From Alphaproteobacteria bacterium (lineage in GTDB: Bacteria; Pseudomonadota; Alphaproteobacteria; Micropepsales; Micropepsaceae): a stretch of 64,000 bases of DNA. A program made the position numbers and the translations under genes. The stretch covers positions 1-64,000 of the forward strand of contig JAJPIX010000056.1 in assembly GCA_021324545.1 (NCBI GenBank), written 5' to 3'. Below are positions 54,545 to 63,945 of this stretch, in pieces. A model generated the notes under the pieces. The model was not told the origin of the DNA. It was given only the letters and a program-made list of their open reading frames with translations, and made no database searches. Position 1 is the first letter of the stretch. Every line of letters begins with the position of its first letter.

Positions 54545-54694
54545 CGGAAGGCTTGGAACATCCGGCAGGCACTGCCCCCCCGCTCGCACGCCGGATGGAG
54601 CCTTTCGACAGGGTGCCGGTCATCCCCTCCCGGCATCCAGCGCGTAACGGCGCAGGTGACGCCCGATCAGCCCCCTGGTCGGGCGTCTTTTTTT
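54545..54694 (+). ncRNA. Candidate small RNA, ~150 nt, C-rich loops
   Basis: No open frame, but the whole stretch folds. Hairpin 1: GGAAGGCT (54546-54553) with AGCCTTTC (54599-54606) and CATCCGGC (54559-54566) with GCCGGATG (54590-54597), loop containing CTGCCCCCCCGCT. Hairpin 2: GGGTGCCGG (54611-54619) / CCGGCATCC (54630-54638), loop TCATCCCCTC. Hairpin 3 is the terminator. Promoter 17 nt spaced upstream. The C-rich loops resemble anti-Shine-Dalgarno loops of alphaproteobacterial regulatory RNAs, but no family is claimed. Confidence 0.65.
54658..54694 (+). terminator. Strong intrinsic terminator of the candidate sRNA
   Basis: 13-bp stem GACGCCCGATCAG (54658-54670) / CTGGTCGGGCGTC (54675-54687), loop CCCC, one G-U pair, then seven T. 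It overlaps the 3' end of alkB on the other strand. Confidence 0.92.
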
Positions 54695-55314
54695 GACGCG
54701 GCCGGCGGGCGCACACGCCTCAGCGTCAGGTTGATGCGCCCGCCGCCGGGGACCAATGTCGAGGTTCCCGGCCGAATTCGTTCGATGCCATGAAATGCCA
54801 GGCGCGCCGGTCCGCCGAAGGCGATCACATCACCCGACGAAAGCATGATGCTCTGGGACGGTCCCTTTCGGGTGCTCCCGCCGATGCGAAATTGGGCTTC
54901 GTCGCCGAGTGAGACCGAGAGTACGGGCGCATCGGTGGCTACTTCGTCGCGATCCTGATGCAGGCCCATGCGGGCCGTGCCGCGGTACAAATTTACAAGG
55001 CAGCATTCCGGAGGCGCGCAATAGCCTGTGGTTGCCGTCCAGAGGGCCAGCAGCATGGGCGGGATGTCCGGCCATGGCGCGCGCGTGACCGGATGGTTGG
55101 GTTGATACCGATAGCCGTTGGAATCCGAAACCCATCCCAGCGATCCAAAATTTGTTTCCTCGACTGAAAACGGCGCGCCGGATTTCGGCATGGTGGGCCG
55201 ATAAAATGGCGCGCGTTCAACCCGGCAAAGCACCTCGCGCAGCAACGCCTCTTGCGCGGTCCTGCCGATCCGGCCGCGCCACAGAACCACGCCGGGCGCA
55301 ATTTCCAGCTTCAT
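54667..55314 (-). CDS. alkB: AlkB-like 2OG-Fe(II) DNA repair dioxygenase
   Basis: 215 residues. AlkB motifs: LVNLYRGTARMGLHQDRDE (metal HxD), LSVSLGDEAQFRIGG, SGDVIAFGGPARLAFHGIER (distal His) and RINLTLRR (2OG Arg). It removes methyl groups from N1-methyladenine and N3-methylcytosine. Its tail (SKKDARPGG) is encoded by the sRNA terminator in antisense. It overlaps the phosphatase gene by 4 nt. Confidence 0.92.
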   Translation of the reverse strand: MKLEIAPGVVLWRGRIGRTAQEALLREVLCRVERAPFYRPTMPKSGAPFSVEETNFGSLGWVSDSNGYRYQPNHPVTRAPWPDIPPMLLALWTATTGYCAPPECCLVNLYRGTARMGLHQDRDEVATDAPVLSVSLGDEAQFRIGGSTRKGPSQSIMLSSGDVIAFGGPARLAFHGIERIRPGTSTLVPGGGRINLTLRRVRPPAASKKDARPGG

Positions 55315-55916
55315 GATGCCGAGGCACCGTAGATCTTGTGAAAAGCATCCCCCATCCCGCGGTTCTGAAGCCAGCGCGCAAATTCATCCGGATCGTAACC
55401 CTTCGCGATCCATTGGCGGATCGGCGCGCCGCCGGCGGCTTCATGGGCGAAGAGCGGAAACAGCTTCAGCCAGCGCTGGTGCTTTTTCGGCCAATGCAGA
55501 TAGGGCCAGCCGGCGAATTGGGCCATCGCATTGTCAAGGGCGTCCCAGCCGCGCGCATGGATCAGATAAAGCGCCGCTGCCAAACTCGTGCGATCCTGTC
55601 CGCCCGAACATTTGACCAGAACGGGCTTGGGCGCGCGGTCGAGCGCGTCGAGCAGTTCCCCGAGCATCGCAGGCGTTGGAAGCTGGCGGGAATTTATCTT
55701 CAGGTCGAAGCGGGGAATGGCGTGCCGTTCGCACACGCGGGCTTCATACCACCACCACCAGCGCCGGAGGTTTTTTCCGCGCAGATTGACGATGCTCCTG
55801 ATGCCGTGTCTGGCAAGAAATGGCGCCAGAAATCCGGCATAGGCCTGCGCCGACCGGGCTGCCTCGCCCGGCGCGATCCAGTGGAAATTGTAAAGAATAT
55901 CGGCCGGTCCGCGCAT
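55311..55916 (-). CDS. Dual-specificity/tyrosine phosphatase-like protein
   Basis: 201 residues from ATG 55916. Cys phosphatase P-loop VKCSGGQDRTSLA (C-x5-R) and general-acid region ILYNFHWIAPGEAARSAQ, SIVNLRGKNLRRW. A DSP-like phosphatase (PF22785/PTP group) coupled to alkB. The frame extends to 56081, but that would cross the divergent gene start at 55987. Confidence 0.8.
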   Translation of the reverse strand: MRGPADILYNFHWIAPGEAARSAQAYAGFLAPFLARHGIRSIVNLRGKNLRRWWWWYEARVCERHAIPRFDLKINSRQLPTPAMLGELLDALDRAPKPVLVKCSGGQDRTSLAAALYLIHARGWDALDNAMAQFAGWPYLHWPKKHQRWLKLFPLFAHEAAGGAPIRQWIAKGYDPDEFARWLQNRGMGDAFHKIYGASAS

Positions 55917-55986
55917 CTGGCGACGCGGAATAGCACTTCTTTTTCCCGCTCCACAGGGGGAGAATTGGCGAAGGGGGTGCCCGAGA

Positions 55987-56520
55987 ATGAAAGTGAATGC
56001 CATCTGCTTCCGGCTGTCGTGGACAAGCCTGGGCGCGATTGCATGCTTTGCCGTGCTGGCCGCGCTCGACCTGAAGCTCAAGGCCGAAAGCGGTTATGGA
56101 GCGGTGGACCTCCAAAAGTCGGCATCGCCCGGCGCGCTGCAATCGGTGATCGCCGCCTGGGGGAGTGTCCGGCACGCGGCCATGGCAGGCTTCGGCCTCG
56201 GTTTCGATTACCTGTTCATGCCGCTCTACGGCTTTGCCTTCTATTACGGCACGCTCGCCGCGCGCGATGCGTTTGTGACCAAATCCGCCATCCTGCGCCG
56301 GCTCCTGACGTTTCTGGCCGCGGTGCCCTTGGTGGGCGCCGTCTTCGATGCGGTGGAGAACGCGCTCGAAAGCTGGATGGTCTTCAACGGGCCGACGAGT
56401 CCGCTTGCCCTCTACGCCTATAGTGCGACCATGGCGAAGTTCGTCTGTTTCTATATCGGGCTGTTTTTCTGGATCGTCGGCTGGCTTGGCGTGTTCCGGC
56501 GCAAACCCGCCCCAGCCTGA
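55987..56520 (+). CDS. Hypothetical four-helix membrane protein
   Basis: 177 residues, transmembrane helices near 13-30, 70-90, 105-128 and 148-168. Contains FDYLFMPLYGFAFYYGTLAA and PLVGAVFDAVENALESWMVF, seen in uncharacterised alphaproteobacterial membrane proteins. No motif allows a function. Divergent from the phosphatase gene. Confidence 0.75.
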   Translation: MKVNAICFRLSWTSLGAIACFAVLAALDLKLKAESGYGAVDLQKSASPGALQSVIAAWGSVRHAAMAGFGLGFDYLFMPLYGFAFYYGTLAARDAFVTKSAILRRLLTFLAAVPLVGAVFDAVENALESWMVFNGPTSPLALYAYSATMAKFVCFYIGLFFWIVGWLGVFRRKPAPA

Positions 56521-56544
56521 GCCCGGACGGAAGATGGAGGCCCG

Positions 56545-56700
56545 ATGAGCGCGCGTTCCGAAATTCACGGTGTCCATGCAGTGCGCGCCAGAGGCGGCAT
56601 CGGTTTTGCCGAGCCGGCAGGGGAACTGCATGGCACGCTCTTGAGTTCCTTCCGCGACAGTGAGAGGGCAGGCTGTTGCATCGCCGAGGCAGGCAAATGA
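56545..56700 (+). CDS. Small ORF coupled to the next small gene
   Basis: 51 residues (MSARSEIHGVHAVRARGG to CCIAEAGK), no family known. GGAGG at 56536-56540 gives a good ribosome site, and its TGA overlaps the ATG of the conserved small gene at 56697 (ATGA). The coupling is the main support. Confidence 0.4.
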   Translation: MSARSEIHGVHAVRARGGIGFAEPAGELHGTLLSSFRDSERAGCCIAEAGK

Positions 56701-56846
56701 TTCGCAAGCTGAAGAACGGCCAATATCGGCTCTATTCGCGGAAGAAGAACCCGCGGACCGGCAAGCGCCGCAATCTTGGAACCTTCTCCACCCGTGCCGC
56801 CGCCGAAAAACACGAACGGGCCGTGCAGTATTTCAAGCAGCATTGA
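56697..56846 (+). CDS. Conserved small basic protein (MIRKLKNGQYRLYSRKK type)
   Basis: 49 residues, Arg/Lys-rich: MIRKLKNGQYRLYSRKKNPR, TGKRRNLGTFSTRAAAEKHE, RAVQYFKQH. This small family is widespread in alpha- and other proteobacteria; its role is unknown. Probably a nucleic-acid-associated small protein by charge. Upstream of rplU by 117 nt. Confidence 0.85.
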   Translation: MIRKLKNGQYRLYSRKKNPRTGKRRNLGTFSTRAAAEKHERAVQYFKQH

Positions 56847-56963
56847 ACTGCGGGCGGCCTGCCCGCCAAACGCCTTGACCGGCAAGCCGCCATCCGTATA
56901 TTGCCCCGCTTCCGCAGCAGGCTGTCTGTTGCGGGAACCAAGCTTTTTCAAGGACTTAAGGCC

Positions 56964-57296
56964 ATGTTCGCGGTCATCCGCACCGGCGGCAAGCAATATA
57001 AGGTGGCGAAAAACGACGTCATCGTCGTCGAAAAGCTCGCAGGCGACGTCGGCGCGAAGGTCAAGCTCGACGATGTGCTGATGCTCGGCGGCGACAAGCC
57101 CAGGATCGGGACCGCCGTCTCGAAAGCTGTCGTTCAGGCGGAGATTGTGGAACAGGGCCGGGGCGAAAAGGTGATCGCCTTCAAGAAGAAGCGCCGCAAG
57201 AACACGCACAGGAAGCGCGGCCACAGGCAGTTCTTCACGAAGCTGCGGATCACCTCCATCGGCGGCGCGGAAAAGGACGAGAGTCATGGCGCATAA
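56964..57296 (+). CDS. rplU: 50S ribosomal protein L21
   Basis: 110 residues. [20 protein letters not shown], and [20 protein letters not shown], the signature of L21; the tail [13 protein letters not shown] is extended as in alphaproteobacteria. 11-nt overlap with rpmA. Start at 56964 from homology. Confidence 0.97.
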   Translation: MFAVIRTGGKQYKVAKNDVIVVEKLAGDVGAKVKLDDVLMLGGDKPRIGTAVSKAVVQAEIVEQGRGEKVIAFKKKRRKNTHRKRGHRQFFTKLRITSIGGAEKDESHGA

Positions 57297-57558
57297 GAAG
57301 GCAGGCGGCTCTTCGCGCAACGGTCGCGATTCGGCGGGCCAGCGGCTCGGCGTGAAAGTGTTCGGCGGCGAAGCCATTTCGCCGGGAAACATCATCGTGC
57401 GCCAGCGCGGCACCCATTTCTTTCCCGGCGAGAATGTCGCCATGGGCAAGGACCATACGATTTTTGCGGTCGCCGAAGGCCATGTGCAATTCCGCAAGGG
57501 CTTCAAGCGCCGCACCTATGTATCGGTCATTCCGATGCTTGGCGGGGAAGCGAAATAG
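57286..57558 (+). CDS. rpmA: 50S ribosomal protein L27
   Basis: 90 residues. [20 protein letters not shown] start, then [20 protein letters not shown] and [20 protein letters not shown]. Classic L27. Followed by hairpin terminators at 57574-57635. Confidence 0.98.
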   Translation: MAHKKAGGSSRNGRDSAGQRLGVKVFGGEAISPGNIIVRQRGTHFFPGENVAMGKDHTIFAVAEGHVQFRKGFKRRTYVSVIPMLGGEAK

Positions 57559-57573
57559 CGGCCTGAAACGATA

Positions 57574-57635
57574 GGGCCGCCAGCTGAAAAGGCGGCCCAT
57601 GAACGAGGGAGATGGTGTCCGCCATCTCCTTTTTT
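57574..57635 (+). terminator. Double hairpin with T-run after rpmA
   Basis: GGGCCGCC (57574-57581) / GGCGGCCC (57591-57598), and GGAGATGG (57608-57615) / CCATCTCC (57622-57629) followed by six T (57630-57635). Either could attenuate read-through into the GNAT genes. Confidence 0.8.
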
Positions 57636-57663
57636 GTTCTCCCTCGGCGAAGAGGGACGTGTC

Positions 57664-58208
57664 ATGTGCGTGAAGCTGGAAACGGCGCGATTGAAACTGC
57701 GGCCGCCGGAGTTGAAGGACATGCAGGCGGTGTTGCCGCTGATCGGGGACTACGATGTCGCGAAGAATCTCGCGAATGCACCCCATCCTTACGAAGCGCA
57801 GCACTGGGTGGACTTCATCGCGCGCACGACCGAGAGCCGCGCGCGCGGAACGGGCTTTGCGTTCATGATCGTGCGCAAGAGCGATTGTGTTCCGATGGGG
57901 ATGTGCGGCGTTCGCCTGAACGACGGCATGTTCGAGCTCGGTTACTGGCTGGGCAAGCCCTATTGGGGCGAAGGCTTTGCCACCGAAGCGGCCCGACGTG
58001 TCTGCGCCTTCGCCCTGTTCGAGCTGAAGTGCGACCGGCTGAGCGCGGCGTGGTTCGCCGACAATCCGGCTTCGGGGCGGGTGCTGGAAAAGCTGGGATT
58101 TGTGGCGACCGGAACGGATTTGCGCGAGTCAAAAGCGCGCGGAGTGGCTGTTGAATGCCGTACGATGCGGCTTGACCGCGAGAATTACGGGCGCAGGAAA
58201 GTCGCCGC

Positions 58209-58212
<4 letters not shown>
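57664..58212 (+). CDS. GNAT N-acetyltransferase (RimJ/RimL-like)
   Basis: 182 residues. LETARLKLRPPELKDMQAVL, FELGYWLGKPYWGEGFATEA (acetyl-CoA loop) and AAWFADNPASGRVLEKLGFV, the RimJ/L-type GNAT pattern. The ATG at 57664 follows AGAGGG; an earlier TTG lies in the terminator T-run. Conserved between rpmA and obgE in alphaproteobacteria. Overlaps the next GNAT by 4 nt. Confidence 0.9.
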
Positions 58213-59902
<1,690 letters not shown>

Positions 59903-59915
59903 TAGACTGGCGCCC

Positions 59916-60569
59916 ATGAAAGCAAACGGGCATGCACATTGGATAAGGCCGCCGGGCCCCGTGGCGCCGCGGTTGAAAATCGGCCTGCTCGGCGGCTCGT
60001 TCAATCCGCCGCATTGCGGGCATGTGCACGTCAGCGAGATCGCGCTCAAGCGCCTGCATCTGGATTACGTGTGGTGGCTGGTCTCGCCGCAAAATCCGCT
60101 CAAATCCACCATCGGCATGGCTCCCCTCGAGAACCGTCTCAAATGGTGCGCCGATGAAGCCAATAACCGGCGAATTCGCATCATGGATATCGAGAGGGAT
60201 CTTGGAACCCGCTACACCATCGACACGCTACAGGCGCTGAAGCGCCGGTTTCCCGGCGTGCACTTCGTCTGGCTGATGGGCAGCGACAATCTTGAAAAGT
60301 TCACGCGCTGGCGGCGCTGGCAGGCGATTTTCGGGGTTGTGCCCGTTGCGGTCGTCGTGCGGCCGGGTTACGCGCTCGCCGGCCTGAACGCGCAGGCGGC
60401 GCAGCGATTTGCCGCCGATCGCCTGCCGGAATCGAGAGCGGCCGAACTGGCCTTCGCAAAACCGCCATCATTCATTGTGCTGGAAGGCCGCCACGATCCG
60501 ACCAGCGCCACGGCCATCCGCATGCAGGCGCAACGCTCAGGACCCATGGCGGGTGCCATTCCGGCATGA
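59916..60569 (+). CDS. nadD: Nicotinate-nucleotide adenylyltransferase
   Basis: 217 residues. GLLGGSFNPPHCGHVHV (nucleotidyltransferase HIGH-like motif), WWLVSPQNPLK, WLMGSDNLEKF and SATAIRMQAQ (ISSTxIR). It makes deamido-NAD. The start at 59916 is the first ATG after obgE. The frame before it overlaps obgE. Confidence 0.95.
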   Translation: MKANGHAHWIRPPGPVAPRLKIGLLGGSFNPPHCGHVHVSEIALKRLHLDYVWWLVSPQNPLKSTIGMAPLENRLKWCADEANNRRIRIMDIERDLGTRYTIDTLQALKRRFPGVHFVWLMGSDNLEKFTRWRRWQAIFGVVPVAVVVRPGYALAGLNAQAAQRFAADRLPESRAAELAFAKPPSFIVLEGRHDPTSATAIRMQAQRSGPMAGAIPA

Positions 60570-60663
60570 TAGATTGCGTTTTGCATGAACGGAGCGCGGT
60601 CAGCGGACGAATGATCCAGCCTGGAAAGATGTCGATCCCTTCGCGCTCCGGTGTAAGCCCCGA

Positions 60664-61080
60664 ATGGAGGACGACATCCTGACCAGTAGCCGCGCAGGCC
60701 ATCCGCCTGCCAAATCCCTGTCCCGGCGCAAGAACAGCACCGAAAATGCGCTGCTTTCGCGCATCATCCAATCCCTCGAAGACGACAAGGCGGAAGACAT
60801 CGTGACGATCGACCTGAAAGGCCGCTCGTCATTGACGGACCATCTCGTCATCGCGACCGGGCGCTCGGCCCGCCACGTCTCGGCCGTGGCCGAAAACCTG
60901 GCGCGGCGATTGAAGCAGGCCGGCTATGCCACGCGCGGAATCGACGGCCTCAAGCAAGGCGATTGGGTGCTGGTGGATGCGGGCGACGCGATCGTGCATG
61001 TCTTTCGCGCCGAAGTCCGGAATTATTACGATCTGGAAGGCATGTGGAGCGTGCCTGAACCCAGGCGCGCAGTTCTGTAA
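60664..61080 (+). CDS. rsfS: Ribosomal silencing factor RsfS
   Basis: 138 residues. ALLSRIIQSLEDDKAEDIVT, SSLTDHLVIATGRSARHVSA, GWVLVDAGD-type end (DWVLVDAGDAIVHVFRAEVR) and YYDLEGMWS. It binds L14 and blocks subunit joining. The ~25 residue N-terminal tail is not in the core family. Confidence 0.95.
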   Translation: MEDDILTSSRAGHPPAKSLSRRKNSTENALLSRIIQSLEDDKAEDIVTIDLKGRSSLTDHLVIATGRSARHVSAVAENLARRLKQAGYATRGIDGLKQGDWVLVDAGDAIVHVFRAEVRNYYDLEGMWSVPEPRRAVL

Positions 61081-61092
61081 TACGCTCTGTCC

Positions 61093-61572
61093 ATGCGGCT
61101 ACTGATTCTCGCTGTCGGCCACGCGCGCGGCACGCCCGAGGGCGCGCTTACGGAGGATTTCGTGGGCCGCGCGAAGGTCATTGGCAAGCGGCTTGGTTTT
61201 GCGTCCGTCTCGGTCGATGAAGTCTCCGTCTCCAAATTGCGTGAAGCCCGCGCGCGAATTGAAGACGAGGGCGAAAAGCTCGCGGCGAAGATTCCCGATG
61301 GCGCGCACATCATTCTGCTCGATGCCAGGGGCAAGGGCATGACAAGCGAAGATTTTGCGGAGATGCTGGGCGCCATGCGCGATGCGGGCGCCCGCGATCT
61401 GGTTTTCCTGATCGGCGGTCCGGACGGACTGAAGCCGCCCGGCGTAAAGGCGGGAAGAAGCCTCGCCTTCGGGCCGCAGACCTGGCCGCATCTGATGGTG
61501 CGCGCGATGCTGGCCGAACAGATCTATCGCGCGTTTACGATCCTGAGCGGTCATCCCTATCATCGGGCCTGA
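61093..61572 (+). CDS. rlmH: 23S rRNA (pseudouridine1915-N3)-methyltransferase RlmH
   Basis: 159 residues. SPOUT knot motifs: FLIGGPDGL, LLDARGKGMTSEDFAEML, and the end WPHLMVRAMLAEQIYRAFTI with LSGHPYHRA. Methylates psi1915 in 70S ribosomes. Its stop is 5 nt from the convergent hydrolase. Confidence 0.97.
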   Translation: MRLLILAVGHARGTPEGALTEDFVGRAKVIGKRLGFASVSVDEVSVSKLREARARIEDEGEKLAAKIPDGAHIILLDARGKGMTSEDFAEMLGAMRDAGARDLVFLIGGPDGLKPPGVKAGRSLAFGPQTWPHLMVRAMLAEQIYRAFTILSGHPYHRA

Positions 61573-61577
61573 CACGG

Positions 61578-62399
61578 TCACCGCGGCAGCATTTTCGCCA
61601 GCTGCGCCACCATCTCCGAGCCGGCGTCTGCAAGCGGCGCGATAATGGTGAAGTGGTTGGCGTCGGCGATACGCTGGTATTCCGCATCTGCGCCGCCGGC
61701 GCGCCATCGCGCCACAATTTCGCGGCTCTGGCGCTCGTACTCGATCCCCTCCAGAGCGCCGACCGCGGCCTTGAAGCGCCTGCCCCGCGGCGCAGGCCAA
61801 AACATCGGGCTCAAGCGCAAGGCTTCCACGCGATCGAGGTTCAGCGCCCGGTTGAGGGGCGTCTTCAGAAGGGGTGGCAAATCGAAAATGCCGGAAATGC
61901 TAAAGGCGGCCACAACCAGATCGGCAGGCAAATCCGCGTCGATGGCTTTCCAATCCGTGGCCAGAAGACAGGCGGCCAGATGTCCGCCGGCCGAATGGCC
62001 GATGGCGACGACACGCTGCCCGAACAGGCCATGCAACCGCATCGCCGCGGCGCGCATCTGATCGATAATCTGCGCAACGGAGACCTGGGGGCACAGATCG
62101 TAGGTCGGCACGGCGACGCTGATGCCGTGGGCATTCAGCCCCTTTGCCATATGGCTGAAGGACGTTCCGTCGAGCGCCTGCCAGTAGCCGCCGTGAATGA
62201 ACATCACAATGGGGCCCGCCTCGGCGGCCTCGAACAGATCGATGCGCTCACGCGCGCCCCTGCCATAGGCGAGCGTCACGGGCGGGTGCGTGGCGCGATA
62301 ACGCGCCGATTCCTCCGCCCAGCCCGCCATGACCGCAGGGTGATCGGGCACCTTGGCGCGGTTGTCGTATTCGGCTTCGTAATCGATCCGCTCAGCCAC
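61578..62399 (-). CDS. Alpha/beta hydrolase, probable arylformamidase (kynurenine formamidase)
   Basis: 273 residues. Oxyanion HGGYWQALDG, nucleophile Ser in AIGHSAGGHLAAC, catalytic Asp/His near PNADANHFTII. The HGGYW signature is that of eukaryote-type arylformamidases, and the neighbour kynU supports hydrolysis of N-formylkynurenine. It overlaps the Lrp-like gene by 8 nt. The role is inferred from sequence and context. Confidence 0.82.
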   Translation of the reverse strand: MAERIDYEAEYDNRAKVPDHPAVMAGWAEESARYRATHPPVTLAYGRGARERIDLFEAAEAGPIVMFIHGGYWQALDGTSFSHMAKGLNAHGISVAVPTYDLCPQVSVAQIIDQMRAAAMRLHGLFGQRVVAIGHSAGGHLAACLLATDWKAIDADLPADLVVAAFSISGIFDLPPLLKTPLNRALNLDRVEALRLSPMFWPAPRGRRFKAAVGALEGIEYERQSREIVARWRAGGADAEYQRIADANHFTIIAPLADAGSEMVAQLAKMLPR

Positions 62400-62685
62400 G
62401 GCGCTTGCGGAAATCGCTTTCGTCGATTTTTTCCGGCCGGTCCGGCACGAAGAGGCGGTATGCCATGAGAGTGTAGGTATCGCGAATGCCCGGAATGCGG
62501 TGCAGCTTCCTGTTCACGAACTCGCCGATGCTTTGGTCGTCGGTCAGATGGAATTTCACTAACAGGTCAAACGCGCCACTCGTCGAATAGATCTCGGCGG
62601 TTTCCCCGATGCCTTCGATCAGCCGGTCAGCAACGTTGTAGGCCTCGCCCAGCTCACATTTGATCTGCACGAACAGCGGTTTCAT
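62392..62685 (-). CDS. Stand-alone Lrp/AsnC ligand-binding (RAM) domain protein
   Basis: 97 residues comprising only the RAM domain: VQIKCELGEAYNVADRLIEG, GAFDLLVKFHLTDDQSIGEF, IPGIRDTYTLMAYR. It lacks the HTH. Such proteins are thought to bind amino acids or modulate Lrp-type regulators. It lies between kynU and the formamidase in the kynurenine operon. Confidence 0.85.
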   Translation of the reverse strand: MKPLFVQIKCELGEAYNVADRLIEGIGETAEIYSTSGAFDLLVKFHLTDDQSIGEFVNRKLHRIPGIRDTYTLMAYRLFVPDRPEKIDESDFRKRRG

Positions 62686-62709
62686 GCCTTTGTCCTTCCC
62701 CGGCCGATC

Positions 62710-63945
62710 TTATGTCACAGCTGCTCTGGTTTGGAAGCGGGGCGCCCGGTAAGTCCGGCGCGACATGATCCCGGCGAGCCGGTCCACCGCCTCCCAGATG
62801 TCCACAAAGCGCGTGTACAACGGTGCAAAGCCAAAACGCAGGAAGTCCGGTGCGCGGAAGTCGCCGATCACGCCTTCTGCGATCAGCGCCTGCATGATCG
62901 CATAGCCCTCGGGATGGGTGAGCGCCACCTGGCTGCCGCGGGTCTTGCCGTCCCGGGGACAGGCAATGCGAAACTCGGCGCCACACCTTTCTTCTGCCAG
63001 GCGGAGGAAAAGGTCGCCGAGCGCGATTGATTTCGCCCGCACCTCGGCGATGGCAACGCCGTCGAATGTCTTCAAGCCTTCTTCGAACGCCGCCATGCCA
63101 AGCACGACGGGTGTGCCGCACAGAAACCGTGCAATGCCCTTGGCCGGGCGGTATTCATCCGTGAAGTCAAATGGCGCTGCGTGGCCCATCCAGCCGCTCA
63201 ACGGCTGCTCGAGATTGTCCTGCAGACGGCGGGCCGCATAAAGGAACGCCGGCGCCCCAGGCCCGCCGTTGAGATATTTGTAACCGCAGCCGATCGCAAG
63301 GTCGGAGTCATCCCTGTTGAGCGAAAGCTCCACCGCGCCGGCGCTGTGGCTCAGATCCCAAAGCACGAATGCACCAACCTTGTGGGCGCGCGCATTGATT
63401 GCGGCCATGTCATGAATTTCGCCCGTCTTGTAATGGATGTGGGTCACCGCGATCAGCGCCACGCTTTCATCCAGCGCGTCCATCAAAACGGAACGCTCCA
63501 CAAGCCTGAGCTCGACGGCGCCGTTGAGGAGCCGTTCAAGCCCCTGCAGCACATAAAGGTCAGTCGGGAAATTGCCGCGCTCTGAAAGCACCACGCGCCT
63601 GGGCGCCTTGGCCCGTATGGCCGCTGCCGCGAGCTTGAACAGGTTAACCGATGTCGAGTCGGCCACGATCACTTCGTCTTCGGCTGCGCCAACAAGCGGG
63701 GCGATGCGGGTGGCGATCCGCTGGGGCATGCCGATCCAGTCCGCCTTGTTCCAGCTCTGGATCAGGTCCTTTCCCCACTGGCGTTCAATGAGGTCGGCCA
63801 TGCGCGCCGGCGCCGATCGCGGCAGACAGCCCAGCGAATTGCCGTCCAGGTAGATCACGCCCTCCGGCACGAAAAAGCGTTCGCGCGCGAAAGCGAGCGG
63901 GTCTTGCGCGTCCATCCGGCGGCATTCTTCGCGGCTTGTGGGCAT
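62710..63945 (-). CDS. kynU: Kynureninase
   Basis: 411 residues from ATG 63945. PLP Lys in IGCGYKYLNGGPGAPAFLY, YLDGNSLGCLPRSA, DSTSVNLFKLAAAAIRAKAP and DLSHSAGAVEL. It cleaves kynurenine to anthranilate and alanine. AAGGCGAAG precedes 63945; the frame extends to 63987 with less support. Operon kynU - RAM domain - formamidase. Confidence 0.94.
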   Translation of the reverse strand: MPTSREECRRMDAQDPLAFARERFFVPEGVIYLDGNSLGCLPRSAPARMADLIERQWGKDLIQSWNKADWIGMPQRIATRIAPLVGAAEDEVIVADSTSVNLFKLAAAAIRAKAPRRVVLSERGNFPTDLYVLQGLERLLNGAVELRLVERSVLMDALDESVALIAVTHIHYKTGEIHDMAAINARAHKVGAFVLWDLSHSAGAVELSLNRDDSDLAIGCGYKYLNGGPGAPAFLYAARRLQDNLEQPLSGWMGHAAPFDFTDEYRPAKGIARFLCGTPVVLGMAAFEEGLKTFDGVAIAEVRAKSIALGDLFLRLAEERCGAEFRIACPRDGKTRGSQVALTHPEGYAIMQALIAEGVIGDFRAPDFLRFGFAPLYTRFVDIWEAVDRLAGIMSRRTYRAPRFQTRAAVT

